A DNA stretch of 64,000 nucleotides, taken from NCBI GenBank assembly GCA_002396505.1, contig DGYA01000124.1, positions 809-64,808 on the forward strand, given 5' to 3'. This DNA comes from Cyanobacteria bacterium UBA5018. GTDB lineage: Bacteria; Cyanobacteriota; Cyanobacteriia; PCC-6307; Cyanobiaceae. The notes under the pieces were generated by a model. That model saw only the letters and a program-made list of their open reading frames with translations, was not told the DNA's origin and made no database searches. The translations under genes and the position numbers were made by a program. Position 1 is the first letter of the stretch; every line of letters starts with the position of its first letter. Below are positions 54,613-63,330 of the stretch, piece after piece.

Positions 54613-54740
54613 GAGAAATATAACGACTGCGAAATACAACCACTGCGAAATACAACGGCTGCGAAATACAACCACCGCCAAATACAATGGCTGCGAAATA
54701 CCGCGGCAGTGAAATACCACGGCAGTGAAATACCACGGCA
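54613..54740 (+). repeat. Exact 16-bp tandem array (x8)
   Basis: GAAATA/CAAATA anchors fall at 54615, 54631, 54647, 54663, 54679, 54695, 54711 and 54727, always 16 bp apart without any indel. The unit is GCGAAATACAACNNCT, drifting to GTGAAATACCACGGCA at the right end. It starts 25 bp after the hflX stop. Confidence 0.95.
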
Positions 54741-54918
54741 CTGGGGCGGGGAATCCGGCCAAGCCCAGTTTAGCCGAGATTAGAAGCCAGCGCCCCAGGG
54801 GCCAGCGGCGAAAACCCATTCCCGACACGTTTACCGAGCTATGCTCGGTAGCGGACGATTGGGCCCCCTAAGCCCCTCTGTTCGCAACCCCGTTTCCCAA
54901 CCCCTTGCTCTGAGACCC

Positions 54919-55557
54919 ATGGCAGCCCTGCAGCTCGGTGACACGGTTCCCGATTTCACCCAGGAATCCCAATTGGGTCCGGTCAACCTCTACGACTTCG
55001 CCGCTGACAGCTGGGTGGTGCTGTTTTCCCATCCCGCCGACTACACCCCTGTCTGCACCACCGAGCTGGGCGAAGTGGCACGGCTGCGGGCCGAATGGGA
55101 CAAGCGCAACGTCAAGACGATCGCCTTGAGTGTCGATTCCGCCGAGAGCCACAAGGGCTGGATTGGCGACATCAATGAAACCCAGGCCACCACGGTGGAT
55201 TATCCAATCCTTGCCGATCAAGACAAGACCGTAGCAGAACTTTACGGGATGATCCATCCGAATTCGCTCAACAACCTCACGGTGCGGTCGGTGTTCGTGA
55301 TCGACCCCAACAAGAAGCTGCGCCTGCAGATCACCTACCCGGCCAGCACCGGCCGCAACTTCGATGAAATCCTGCGGGTAATCGACTCCCTGCAGCTCAC
55401 CGATTCCCACTCCGTAGCCACGCCAGTGAACTGGAAGGACGGCGAAGACTGTGTGGTGGTGCCCTCCATCCCCACCGATCAGGCCCGGATCAAGTTCCCC
55501 AAGGGCGTCACTGAAATCAAGCCCTACCTGCGCCTAACTCCCCAGCCCAACAAGTGA
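54919..55557 (+). CDS. 1-Cys (Prx6-type) peroxiredoxin
   Basis: The protein has 212 residues from ATG 54919. Peroxidatic C46 is in SHPADYTPVCTTELGEVARL. Prx6-type markers follow: NLTVRSVFVIDPNKKLRLQI, YPASTGRNFDEILRVIDSLQ and a C-terminal NWKDGEDCVVVPSI, then KFPKGV. The length and C-terminal extension fit the 1-Cys group, which scavenges peroxides in the cytosol. An upstream in-frame start is not supported. Confidence 0.95.
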   Translation: MAALQLGDTVPDFTQESQLGPVNLYDFAADSWVVLFSHPADYTPVCTTELGEVARLRAEWDKRNVKTIALSVDSAESHKGWIGDINETQATTVDYPILADQDKTVAELYGMIHPNSLNNLTVRSVFVIDPNKKLRLQITYPASTGRNFDEILRVIDSLQLTDSHSVATPVNWKDGEDCVVVPSIPTDQARIKFPKGVTEIKPYLRLTPQPNK

Positions 55558-55631
55558 TCTGGGCCGCCAAACCGGGGGCGCGGTCGCGGCCCCCCTGGTG
55601 GCGAACTCCACCCAGCCTGAGCGCCCCCCCC

Positions 55632-56834
55632 ATGCGGGTGTTGGGGCTGATGAGCGGCACAAGCGCCGACGGCGTCGACGCGGTGCTCGCCGAGTTCTCG
55701 GGCCCAGCCCGGCGCCCCCGGTGGCGCATCCTCCATAGCGCCAGCTTGGCCTACCCCACCAAGCTGCGCCAGCAGCTGGTGGCCATCGGCCAGGGCCAAG
55801 CCAGCAGTGCCGCCGCCCTGCTGGAGTTGGCAGAAGCGGTTACGGAGGCCCAGGCCGCCGCCGCCCAGGCCTGCGACCCCCGGAGCCTGGCCCAGCTGGT
55901 GGGTTGCCACGGCCAAACCATCTGGCACCGCCCCCCCTGCGGCGCTGGCCAGGCCAATGACCAGGCCGGTGACCAGATCAATAGCCACACCCATAGCCCT
56001 AGCCGCCGAGGCGCCAGTTGGCAGCTGTTGCAAGCGCCATTACTGGCCAGCCTGCTGCGGAAGCCGGTGGTATTCGACTTTCGAGCGGCCGATCTGGCCT
56101 TGGGGGGCCAGGGAGCACCGCTGGTGCCCCCCTGCGATGAAGCCCTGCTGGGCCGCATCGGCGGCTGGCGGGCCCTGCTCAACCTGGGGGGGATCGCCAA
56201 TCTCACCCTGCTGCCGCCGGCTCTGGGCCCGGATCGACACCAGCCGGTGCGGGGCTGGGACTGCGGTCCGGCCAACAGCCTGCTGGATCTGGCGGTGCAG
56301 CGCTTCAGCGGCGGCGAACTGCTCTGGGACGCAGATGGGGCCTGGGCCCGCCGCGGCCAGATCGATGAGCCGTTAATCGAGCACTGGCTGCAGGCCCCCT
56401 ATTTCCAGCAGCCTCCCCCCAAGTCCACCGGCCGGGAACTATTTGGTGCCAGCGACCTGGAAACCCGCCTGGCCGACCTGAGCCGCAGGGCCGCCAGCCG
56501 CGGCCTTGGTCTCGATGCCGCAGATGCCCTGGCCACGCTGACGGCCTTCACTGCCGCCGTGGTGGCCCAGGACCTCAAGGGCGGCCCCACACCGCTGGAG
56601 CTATTGGTGGCTGGCGGGGGTGCCCGCAACCAGCTGCTGATGGAGCAGTTGCAACGGCGTTGCCCAGGCACGGCCGTGGGATCCCTGGCTGAACTGGGCA
56701 TTGACGAGGCGCAGCGCGAGGCCCTGGCCTTCGCCCTCCTGGCCTGGTGGCACCTGCTGGGCCAGCCTGGTTCAGCCCCGGCCGTAACCGGAGCTTCCCG
56801 GCCGTCTGTGCTGGGGGTTTGCGCAAAACCCTGA
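55632..56834 (+). CDS. anmK: Anhydro-N-acetylmuramic acid kinase
   Basis: Recycles anhydro-MurNAc from peptidoglycan to MurNAc-6-phosphate. It has 400 residues from ATG 55632 (MRVLGLMSGTSADGVDAVLA), the conserved ATP-binding start. Also visible are GCHGQTIWHRP, FRAADLALGGQGAPLVPPCD, NLGGIANLT, GWDCGPANSLLDLAV, SKSTGRELFG-like and LLVAGGGARNQLLM. The start is chosen for homology; the frame extends upstream without similarity. Confidence 0.95.
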   Translation: MRVLGLMSGTSADGVDAVLAEFSGPARRPRWRILHSASLAYPTKLRQQLVAIGQGQASSAAALLELAEAVTEAQAAAAQACDPRSLAQLVGCHGQTIWHRPPCGAGQANDQAGDQINSHTHSPSRRGASWQLLQAPLLASLLRKPVVFDFRAADLALGGQGAPLVPPCDEALLGRIGGWRALLNLGGIANLTLLPPALGPDRHQPVRGWDCGPANSLLDLAVQRFSGGELLWDADGAWARRGQIDEPLIEHWLQAPYFQQPPPKSTGRELFGASDLETRLADLSRRAASRGLGLDAADALATLTAFTAAVVAQDLKGGPTPLELLVAGGGARNQLLMEQLQRRCPGTAVGSLAELGIDEAQREALAFALLAWWHLLGQPGSAPAVTGASRPSVLGVCAKP

Positions 56835-56849
56835 CCGCCCTGCCCTGGT

Positions 56850-56899
56850 ACTGCCCTGCCCCGGTACTGCCCTCGCCTGGTACTGCCCTCGCCTGGTGC
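56850..56899 (+). repeat. Exact 16-bp tandem repeat (x3)
   Basis: ACTGCCCT anchors fall at 56850, 56866 and 56882, 16 bp apart; the unit is ACTGCCCTCGCCTGGT. It lies directly after anmK. Confidence 0.88.
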
Positions 56900-57004
56900 C
56901 GCTCAGCCGCCCCGCCAGCGGCGTAACGGCCGGCTACAAGCGCAAGGGCAAAGGCGACAAGCGCGCCTGTGCACCCATAGGTTCAACCCAGTCGGTTCGT
57001 GCCC

Positions 57005-57256
57005 ATGACCGCCAGCAACCCAGGCGAGGGCGGCAATGCCATGGCCCTCTACGGCCGCATCAGCGCCGAGCAGGAGCTGAGCCAATCCCTGTTTCGCCAG
57101 GCCCTGCAGGATCCCAAGGGAGCCCTGGAGCGCATTGTGCAGCTGGGCCGTGATTGGCAACTACCCGTCACCGCTGAGGAGGTCAAGGCCCACCTCGGCT
57201 CCCTTGACGATGGCGCCAGCAAGCAATGGCTGCTCAAAGCCCGCGGTGGCCTCTGA
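57005..57256 (+). CDS. Nif11-domain protein (RiPP-leader-like), no core peptide
   Basis: The protein has 83 residues. Residues ~18-75 follow the Nif11/leader pattern (AEQELSQSLFRQALQDPKGA; IVQLGRDWQLPVTAEEVKAH), and the protein ends LLKARGGL, a double-glycine-like site at the very C-terminus. Nif11 leaders precede cyanobactin/prochlorosin-type cores, but stand-alone Nif11 proteins are also common. Here there is no core after GG and no LanM or other modification gene nearby, so the RiPP role is doubtful. Confidence 0.6.
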   Translation: MTASNPGEGGNAMALYGRISAEQELSQSLFRQALQDPKGALERIVQLGRDWQLPVTAEEVKAHLGSLDDGASKQWLLKARGGL

Positions 57257-57382
57257 GCGGCGCTGGGTGCCTGGACGATTCAAGCCACCGCCGCCTGCCC
57301 AACTAAAAAACAGCCAGTAACTGACGATCGCCAGACCGGCTGCCACCACAAGGGCCGTCAGCTGCTCGAGGCGTTTGATCAT
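57161..57382 (-). CDS. Possible small membrane protein overlapping the Nif11 gene
   Basis: A minus-strand ORF of 73 codons begins MIKRLEQLTALVVAAGLAIV, with one convincing hydrophobic helix reaching FFSWAGGGG. The C-terminal half overlaps the Nif11 gene antisense and looks less natural. The N-terminal part, in an otherwise empty spacer, suggests a real gene, but the overlap keeps confidence low. Confidence 0.35.
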   Translation of the reverse strand: MIKRLEQLTALVVAAGLAIVSYWLFFSWAGGGGLNRPGTQRRSEATAGFEQPLLAGAIVKGAEVGLDLLSGDG

Positions 57383-57562
57383 GGCGGCGGCGGCAGGGCG
57401 AAGTCAGTCTGGCGGAGGCCTGTAGGGCAAGTCCGGCCAGCCCCCGCCGGGCGATTCTGGCGGCGGCTGGCCGGGCGTGCTTTTTGGCGGCCCGCCGGGG
57501 ATGATGCAGGGTGGCTAGCCTCCCAACCTCAGCCGCGCCGTCCTAACCACCCTCCCCTCCCC

Positions 57563-59311
57563 GTGCTCCGCCTCGAACGTATCGGCAAGATCTATCCCAC
57601 CGGAGAGGTGCTGCGCGACGTCACCTGGGAGGTAAAACCAGGGGATCGCGTCGGTTTGGTGGGCGTCAACGGTGCCGGCAAATCCACCCAGCTGCGCCTG
57701 ATTGCCGGCTTGGAGGAGCCCAGCAGTGGCCAGGTGGTGACCCAGGGGAACCCCCGCATCGCCTACCTGCAACAGGAGTTTGATGTCGACCCCAGCCGCA
57801 GCGTCCGCCAGGAACTGTTTCAAGCCTTTGGCGAGGCGGCGCTGGTGCTAAATCGCCAACGAGAGGTGGAGGCGGAACTGGGGGGCGAAAAGGCCGCCAA
57901 CGACCCGGAACATCTGGAGGTTCTGATCCACGAACTTGGGGGCCTGCATGAGCGCTTCGAGGCTCTGCATGGCTACGAGCTCGATGCCCGGATCGACAAA
58001 CTACTGCCCAGCATTGGCTTCAGCGTGGAGGGGGCCGAACAACTGGTGGCCGACTATTCCGGCGGCTGGCAGATGCGCATCGCCCTTGGCAAAATTCTGC
58101 TGCAAGATCCGGATTTACTACTACTGGACGAGCCCACCAACCACCTGGATCTCGAAACAATTCAATGGTTAGAAAATTACTTGGTTGATCAGACTGCCGC
58201 CCTGGTGGTAATCAGCCATGACCGCACCTTTTTAGACAGGGTCTGCACCCAGATAGTCGAAACAGAGCGGGGCATCTCCCGCACCTATTTAGGAAATTAT
58301 AGCCAACACCTGGAGCAAAAACTGCTGGAACGCGAGGCCAGCCAGGCCGCCTTTGATCGCCAGCAGAAGGAATTATCTTCCCAACAGGCCTATATCGATC
58401 GCTTCCGGGCCAGCGCCACCCGATCCACCCAGGCCAAGAGCAGGGAGAAGCTGCTGGAGAAGGTGGAGCGGATCGAGGCGCCCATTGAGAGCCTTACGGG
58501 GCCAAAATTCCGCTTCCCAGAAGCGCCACGCTCCGGCCGCATCGTGGCTGAAATTGGCGATCTCAGCCATACCTATGGCGAAAAGATTCTATTTCTAGGC
58601 GCCAAACTAGAGGTGGAGCGAGGCGAAAGGATTGCCTTTGTTGGCCCAAATGGAGCCGGTAAATCCACCCTATTACGTCTGATCATGGGGATGGAAAAAC
58701 CCGATGATGGCCATGCCAGGATCGGCGAGCACAACGTGGTGGCTGGCTACTTTGAGCAGAACCAAGCCGAAGCCCTAGATCTAGAAAAAACCGTTATCGA
58801 CACAATATTTGAAACCGTTCCCGACTGGACCCAAACTCAGGTGCGCTCCCTGTTGGGCAGCTTCTGCTTCTCCAACGACAGCGTGTTTAAACAGGCGGGC
58901 AAACTCTCCGGGGGAGAGAAGGCCCGACTCGCCCTGGCTTTGATGCTGCTACGACCCTGCAACCTGCTGCTGCTGGATGAGCCCACCAACCACCTGGACA
59001 TACCGGCCAAGCAGATGTTGGAAGATGCCTTGATCGAATACGAGGGTGCCGCGCTACTGGTAAGCCACGACCGCACCTTCATCGCCCGGGTAGCCAACCG
59101 CATCGTGGAACTGCGCGATGGCGAACTGGTGCTATATCGAGGCGACTACGCCTACTACCTGGCCAAGAAGCAGGAGGAAGCCGACCAGTCCCTGGCCGCG
59201 GCTACACATGCTGCCCGGCAGCAGAAGCAGGCCAGTACCAAGGCCAAAAACAACGAAAAGCTGGCTCAGAAACGCCAGGCCAAGGCCGAAGCTCGCCAAG
59301 CCAAGGCCTAA
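57563..59311 (+). CDS. ABC-F family ATPase (Uup/EttA-like translation factor)
   Basis: The protein has 582 residues from GTG 57563. It has two ABC domains: Walker A VGVNGAGKST and VGPNGAGKST, signatures YSGGWQMRIALG and LSGGEKARLALA, and Walker B LLLLDEPTNHLDLET and LLLLDEPTNHLDIPA, joined by the P-site tRNA-interaction linker (~225-320). No membrane segments are present, and a Lys/Ala/Gln-rich C-terminal tail (~545-582, KQKQASTKAK-like) follows. ABC-F proteins bind the ribosomal E site. The subgroup cannot be fixed without alignment. Confidence 0.94.
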   Translation: MLRLERIGKIYPTGEVLRDVTWEVKPGDRVGLVGVNGAGKSTQLRLIAGLEEPSSGQVVTQGNPRIAYLQQEFDVDPSRSVRQELFQAFGEAALVLNRQREVEAELGGEKAANDPEHLEVLIHELGGLHERFEALHGYELDARIDKLLPSIGFSVEGAEQLVADYSGGWQMRIALGKILLQDPDLLLLDEPTNHLDLETIQWLENYLVDQTAALVVISHDRTFLDRVCTQIVETERGISRTYLGNYSQHLEQKLLEREASQAAFDRQQKELSSQQAYIDRFRASATRSTQAKSREKLLEKVERIEAPIESLTGPKFRFPEAPRSGRIVAEIGDLSHTYGEKILFLGAKLEVERGERIAFVGPNGAGKSTLLRLIMGMEKPDDGHARIGEHNVVAGYFEQNQAEALDLEKTVIDTIFETVPDWTQTQVRSLLGSFCFSNDSVFKQAGKLSGGEKARLALALMLLRPCNLLLLDEPTNHLDIPAKQMLEDALIEYEGAALLVSHDRTFIARVANRIVELRDGELVLYRGDYAYYLAKKQEEADQSLAAATHAARQQKQASTKAKNNEKLAQKRQAKAEARQAKA

Positions 59312-59700
59312 ACCCAAGCAGTTCTGATCCAAGCAGCGCTGATCCAAGCAGCGCTGATCCAAGCAGGGCAGTTGCCCCCAAGCCAGAACCGAACTTTCCG
59401 CTAGCCAAGGCCGGGGTAGCGCTGCCACCCAGCTGCTGCCAGCACCCGATCCAGCTGCCTCCGTCCAGCTCAGGTCCCGGCCCCCTCCACTTACTGAGGC
59501 CCCCCAGATCAGGCCAACCAACCAGGTGGCGCCAGCCCATCTCAGCCTGGAAAGTTGACGCCGCAAACCGGCTGGGCTCCAGCCCCTGCCACACAACTTC
59601 ATGGTGGCCTAGGCATACCCACTCATTTTTGAGACCAAAGTGAAACAAACGGCCTCAGTGTGCATAGGCTGACATCACCATCCCCTGACGGAGCTCGGTC
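59312..59700. other. GC-rich spacer with 15-bp repeat
   Basis: Holds the exact 15-bp repeat at 59314-59373. Beyond it is GC-rich DNA with no convincing gene. Long minus-strand ORFs through it translate the repeat (CLDQ units) and lack any domain. Confidence 0.5.
59314..59373 (+). repeat. Exact 15-bp tandem repeat (x4)
   Basis: CCAAGCAG anchors fall at 59314, 59329, 59344 and 59359, 15 bp apart; the unit is CCAAGCAGCGCTGAT. It begins immediately after the ABC-F stop. Confidence 0.92.
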
Positions 59701-59937
59701 ATGTCAAGCGGCTTCCAACCGTTCAGCACCCCTTTCAACAGCGGTTCATTCCATGGCGGCGGCTTCAGCGGCGACTCCCTCGCCGGCGGCAGTGGCCTCA
59801 GCGAGGCTGGCACTGGCCACCAGCGCCACTCCACCAGTGACGCGATCGAAACCTATTTCAGCTGCATCACCACCTGCTCCCTCGAGGATGGGGAATGCGT
59901 GACACGCTGCGTCGAAGAGCTGCGCGAACAGGCCTGA
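59701..59937 (+). CDS. Small protein with twin CX3C motif
   Basis: The protein has 78 residues from ATG 59701 behind GGAG. The N-terminal half is Gly/Ser/Phe-rich (HGGGFSGDSLAGGSGLSEAG). The C-terminal half is a helix-like segment with two CX3C motifs (YFSCITTCSLEDGECVTRCV) separated by six residues, then EELREQA. The paired CX3C layout recalls disulfide-linked or metal-binding helical hairpins. I do not recognise a named family, though this looks like a conserved gene. Confidence 0.65.
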   Translation: MSSGFQPFSTPFNSGSFHGGGFSGDSLAGGSGLSEAGTGHQRHSTSDAIETYFSCITTCSLEDGECVTRCVEELREQA

Positions 59938-60067
59938 AGCCAACCGGCAGGGCCGCCCAAGCCACGAAACCAACACGAAATCAGGGCAAGCGTTGCAACC
60001 GCTACGCAAGCCCTTGAAACAGTTTGTAGCATTGGGACTGATCAAAGCCCCATCGCGAAGTTCAGTC

Positions 60068-60295
60068 ATGTCCGAACCGCTAGCCCTCAGTCTCGGCCAA
60101 AAATTTGAGCTCGAGCGCATGAGCCGCGCCATCGATGCCACGGCCGACCTGCAAACCCTGCAGGGAATCGCCAAGCAACTGCTGCAGGCCTGGCATAGCC
60201 AGAAAGCCGCAACCCAGTGGGTGATGCGCCAGCAACTTGAGGCTCCATCACGCTTAGGATCTGGATTCGGCCAACAGTTTCCCAGCGAAGCCTGA
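60068..60295 (+). CDS. Small conserved hypothetical protein
   Basis: The protein has 75 residues from ATG 60068 (MSEPLALSLGQKFELERMSR). The helical body (TLQGIAKQLLQAWHSQKAAT, then QWVMRQQL) has a pattern typical of short cyanobacterial proteins related in size to NblA but not recognisably NblA. A longer upstream start at 59993 is less likely. Confidence 0.65.
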   Translation: MSEPLALSLGQKFELERMSRAIDATADLQTLQGIAKQLLQAWHSQKAATQWVMRQQLEAPSRLGSGFGQQFPSEA

Positions 60296-60651
60296 TCCAG
60301 CATCGGACAAGTGCACCTCTGTCTGGCAATTCAGCCACCTGTTTAGTCTCACACAAATCCGACATCAGTCCATATCACCAATACAGCAGCCAAGCAGGCA
60401 AGTTCAAAACATTAGAATCCCTGTCAGCTCCACGAGCTCACTGGGCAAAGATGGAACAGTCAGCTAAGTTGCTGTTATTGATAAAATCGAATTAACCGCG
60501 CCAAAACAGATCAGTTCCTGTTTCAAAACTTAACCAAAATTAATCCAACCAATTACAACGACCACCGCGAATCGAATCGCAACAAATCATTTCACCACGT
60601 CGCGACAGCGCAACCCGCTCCAGCCAAATTCACCGGCAATAAAACACATTT

Positions 60652-60684
60652 TTTTACAGCCAGAATGGGCACCAGGCTGTAAAA
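60652..60684. promoter_or_regulatory. Perfect 10-bp inverted repeat (operator-like)
   Basis: TTTTACAGCC (60652-60661) and GGCTGTAAAA (60675-60684) are separated by 13 bases. The arms extend outward as CATTT/AAATG with a small bulge. The T-rich arm is on the 5' side, so it does not look like a terminator. A repressor or other dimeric-protein site is possible. Confidence 0.4.
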
Positions 60685-60855
60685 TGTCAAGCAAAGCTTA
60701 AAGGTTGCATGCAAAAAACGCAATCCCTTCAATCACTCAGAAGTTTGCACCAAAGATATTTCGAGCTGGTTTAAATTAGGGCAAGTAATGATAAGCTGCA
60801 TGTAAGGAGACGCAAGTAGATGCTTTAGTTAGGCGCTCGGAGAAGCTTCAAGATT

Positions 60856-61005
60856 GTGAAAGTTCAAAGACTGCGGCAATTCCAAGCCCGAGCAAGCTCT
60901 AAGAAAGCTCTGAAAATCCGAGCCACGGCCCATGGAACCCGTAGGCCGCAATGGCTCTTCGGCTGGCTGGGGCGACAAAATTGCCCCTGCTCAGAGTATC
61001 AATAA
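60856..61005 (+). CDS. Possible 49-aa basic peptide
   Basis: GTG 60856 follows CGGAGAAG. The product starts VKVQRLRQFQARASSKKALK, is Arg/Lys-rich with a WLFGWLG segment, and ends with a CPC motif (NCPCSEYQ). TAA is at 61003. It is too short for a family assignment and may be chance. Confidence 0.25.
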   Translation: MKVQRLRQFQARASSKKALKIRATAHGTRRPQWLFGWLGRQNCPCSEYQ

Positions 61006-61087
61006 GATTACACCAATTCAAAGCTTGTGCAAATTCCACGATTGTGCATGTTGCAAGTTTGCGGAATTTCTAGGCTTTTGCCAGCAT

Positions 61088-62272
61088 TTAACCGCCCATT
61101 TGGGCTGGGGTAACCTCCAATTGCAGCCTGCGTTTATCCCTTTCCACAGTAAGCAGCAGCGGACGGCCCACCCCGACGCGCTCCACGGCAGTGATTAAAT
61201 CTGCGGGGCTTTGCACCAACTGCCCGGCCGCGGAGACCACCACATCTCCCTGCCGCATCCCTGCCCTGGCGGCTGGACCGCTCTGGACGACAGAAACCAC
61301 CCTTGCGCCAGCTCCAGCAGCTCCGCCGTCGGTCGCCCGCACGGCATCGAGAGCCAGGCCGATGAAGGGATGACTGACCCGGCCAGAGGCGATCAATTGG
61401 GCTGATATCTCCCGCGCCCGGTTGATCGGGATGGCAAAGCCAAGGCCAGCTCCAGGCCCCGATCGCACCAGGGTATTGATGCCCACCACCTCGCCATCGG
61501 CATTGAGCAGAGGTCCGCCAGAATTTCCAGGGTTGATTGCGGCATCCGTCTGGATTAAATCCAGGCGCTTATCCATTATCCCCAGCTTGCTGGCATTGCG
61601 ATTGAGGCTACTAATTATTCCTAGCGTCACGGTGTTATCAAGGCCGTAGGGATTACCCACGGCAATTGCCCAATCGCCCACGTGCAAGGTGTCGGAATTG
61701 CCCAAAACAGCCACGGGCCAGGGGCCCGCTCCCACCAGCCTCACCAGGGCCAAATCGGTGATCCGGTCGATGCCAACCACCCGAGCGGCCACCCGCCGGC
61801 CATCGGGCAAGCCCACCGTGACCCGCTCGCTCTTATCCACCACATGGGCGTTGGTAAGGATCAGGCCATCGGCCTGAAAAATCACGCCACTGCCCTGACC
61901 TCGCTCCGTGCGTTGGGAGGGGGGGGCCACTTGGGGCAGTGCAAAGAATTGACGGAACAGGGGGTCCGCCAGCAGGGCCCGGGGCAGAGATCCCACGGCA
62001 GCTCCCGGCACCATCACCTTGCGCTCTGTATCGATGGTGACCACCGCAGGCCCGGCGCGACGAACCGCGATGGCCACAAACGACTGGCTGGAGAGGACAC
62101 CCGCCTTGGCCGACTGGGCCCGCGCAGGGGGAATGCTGCTCAGCAGTACCGCCCCGCCAACCAGGGGGCCAGCTGCGGCGGCGAGGCTGCCGATCAAACC
62201 AGCGGCAAGCACCGCCCTGGGGAGCCGCAGCCGGGCAAAGAACCCAGACAGGACAGGGGCAGCGGTCACCAT
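61088..62272 (-). CDS. Deg/HhoA-type trypsin-like serine protease with PDZ domain
   Basis: The protein has 394 residues. The N-terminal hydrophobic segment and PPARAQS suggest a signal peptide (periplasm or lumen). The catalytic triad is H143 (LTNAHVV), D173 (ITDLALVRL) and S251 ([10 protein letters not shown]). One C-terminal PDZ domain follows ([31 protein letters not shown]). Cyanobacterial Deg proteases (HhoA/HhoB/HtrA) degrade damaged envelope and photosystem proteins; the paralogue cannot be fixed here. Confidence 0.94.
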   Translation of the reverse strand: MVTAAPVLSGFFARLRLPRAVLAAGLIGSLAAAAGPLVGGAVLLSSIPPARAQSAKAGVLSSQSFVAIAVRRAGPAVVTIDTERKVMVPGAAVGSLPRALLADPLFRQFFALPQVAPPSQRTERGQGSGVIFQADGLILTNAHVVDKSERVTVGLPDGRRVAARVVGIDRITDLALVRLVGAGPWPVAVLGNSDTLHVGDWAIAVGNPYGLDNTVTLGIISSLNRNASKLGIMDKRLDLIQTDAAINPGNSGGPLLNADGEVVGINTLVRSGPGAGLGFAIPINRAREISAQLIASGRVSHPFIGLALDAVRATDGGAAGAGARVVSVVQSGPAARAGMRQGDVVVSAAGQLVQSPADLITAVERVGVGRPLLLTVERDKRRLQLEVTPAQMGG

Positions 62273-62382
62273 GACACCGAATCCCTGGAAAGCAGTCTTT
62301 AAACCGTAGTCAGGCCCAGGCGCTCGGAGCGGCCATTCGCCCTGGGAACGACCCTAAGCTGGATAAAGTTTTCTTACAAGAG

Positions 62383-62550
62383 ATGGACACCAGTCGCCTG
62401 CTGCTGGCTTTTCTCACCTTTGGCGCAGCCTGTACCACTCTCTGGGCCTGGCTGTTGGCTAGCGCCGCAGATCAACCGCAAAGCTCTTCAGCGGTGCAGC
62501 AGCGTGCCCCCCTGACTTCGCCGCCAAGGCCCGAGCGGAGCAGGTCATGA
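62383..62550 (+). CDS. Small single-helix membrane protein
   Basis: The protein has 55 residues from ATG 62383 (MDTSRLLLAFLTFGAACTTL) with one N-terminal hydrophobic helix ending WLLASAADQ, then a polar Pro/Arg/Ser-rich tail. The spacing before the next gene is short (~50 bp), so co-transcription with the DUF2973-like gene is likely. The function is unknown. Confidence 0.55.
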   Translation: MDTSRLLLAFLTFGAACTTLWAWLLASAADQPQSSSAVQQRAPLTSPPRPERSRS

Positions 62551-62599
62551 TGGTTCGACCATGGGCAGTGGCCAGAATCCACTGCCCGGCGGCCTGGTC

Positions 62600-62866
62600 A
62601 TGAACGCCCTGCTCTCCCAGATCTTTCCGCTGATCTACGGGCTGTGCTTTTTATTGCTGCTCTGGCAGGCCTTTCAGGTGATGCGCCGCGGCTTCTCGGC
62701 CGTCCCCAGGCCCGGAGATGTGATCGCTGGGGACCGCACCGGACGCCCCACCATTCACCCCGAACTGCTCGATGCCGAAGGTCGCATCACCAAGGAAAAC
62801 CTGCTCACGGTGCGCTTCAGCGACCAAGCCAACGACCAGCAGGCTCAGGAGCCGCCCGCTGAATAG
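62600..62866 (+). CDS. DUF2973-like small membrane protein
   Basis: The protein has 88 residues from ATG 62600; an in-frame ATG at 62561 would add 13. It has one hydrophobic helix (IFPLIYGLCFLLLLWQAFQV) followed by a cytosolic tail with HPELLDAEGRITKENLLTVR, which matches the HPExLDxxG...E.LL.VRF pattern of the cyanobacterial DUF2973 family. The role is unknown. Confidence 0.7.
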   Translation: MNALLSQIFPLIYGLCFLLLLWQAFQVMRRGFSAVPRPGDVIAGDRTGRPTIHPELLDAEGRITKENLLTVRFSDQANDQQAQEPPAE

Positions 62867-62883
62867 GCTCGCTGGTGTGACTC

Positions 62884-63306
62884 GTGAGATTGCAGGTGGA
62901 ACAAAGGCCAGAACAGCGTGCGGTCGATCAGCGCACCAGGATTGTGGCCGCGGTCCTGCGCACGCTCAAACTGCCCCCCCGCTTTCGCCTCAAGCTGGTG
63001 AAGGAAGACCCGGTGCGCCTGGAGCTGAGCCTCACCCCCGCCTATGGCAAGGCGCCGATCCTGGTGGGCCTGGTGGAATCCCAGGATCTGGTGGCCCGCC
63101 GCGATCGGGAGGGCCGCATCCCCCGCGATCTGCCGGGCACCTGGGATTGGACGGTGCGCCACGGCAAGGTGAGCACCGGCGGCTGGAATCCCTTTCTGAA
63201 AGAAGCCCTGCAGACGATTTTTGAAACGGGTCTGCCGGCGATCCTTTACGAAGAGACCACCGGTGAGGATTACCACCCCGTGGACGGCATGCGCCACGTG
63301 CGCTGA
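62884..63306 (+). CDS. Conserved cyanobacterial hypothetical protein
   Basis: The protein has 140 residues from GTG 62884. It is soluble and basic, with an organised alpha/beta composition (RIVAAVLRTLKLPPRFRLKL; VGLVESQDLVARRDREGRIP; TWDWTVRHGKVSTGGWNPFL, then KEALQTIFETGLPAILYEET). I recognise no catalytic motif. It lies 17 bp after the DUF2973-like gene, so probably in one operon. Confidence 0.75.
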   Translation: MRLQVEQRPEQRAVDQRTRIVAAVLRTLKLPPRFRLKLVKEDPVRLELSLTPAYGKAPILVGLVESQDLVARRDREGRIPRDLPGTWDWTVRHGKVSTGGWNPFLKEALQTIFETGLPAILYEETTGEDYHPVDGMRHVR

Positions 63307-63330
63307 GGTCCCTGAGCTAACGGCCCTGCA

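Larger units (their letters stand above)
60296..61087. other. 792-bp AT-richer spacer
   Basis: Compositionally AT-richer than the surroundings. It contains a perfect 10-bp inverted repeat (60652-60684). A strong AAGGAG lies at ~60804, before an ATG followed by only one sense codon. A possible basic mini-gene lies at 60856-61005. I see no tRNA or known sRNA motif. Confidence 0.5.

Noticed and set aside
59132..59648. Minus-strand ORFs of 156 and 148 codons overlapping the ABC-F gene end
   Set aside because: They translate the 15-bp repeat as CLDQ units and overlap a well-supported gene; no domain is visible.
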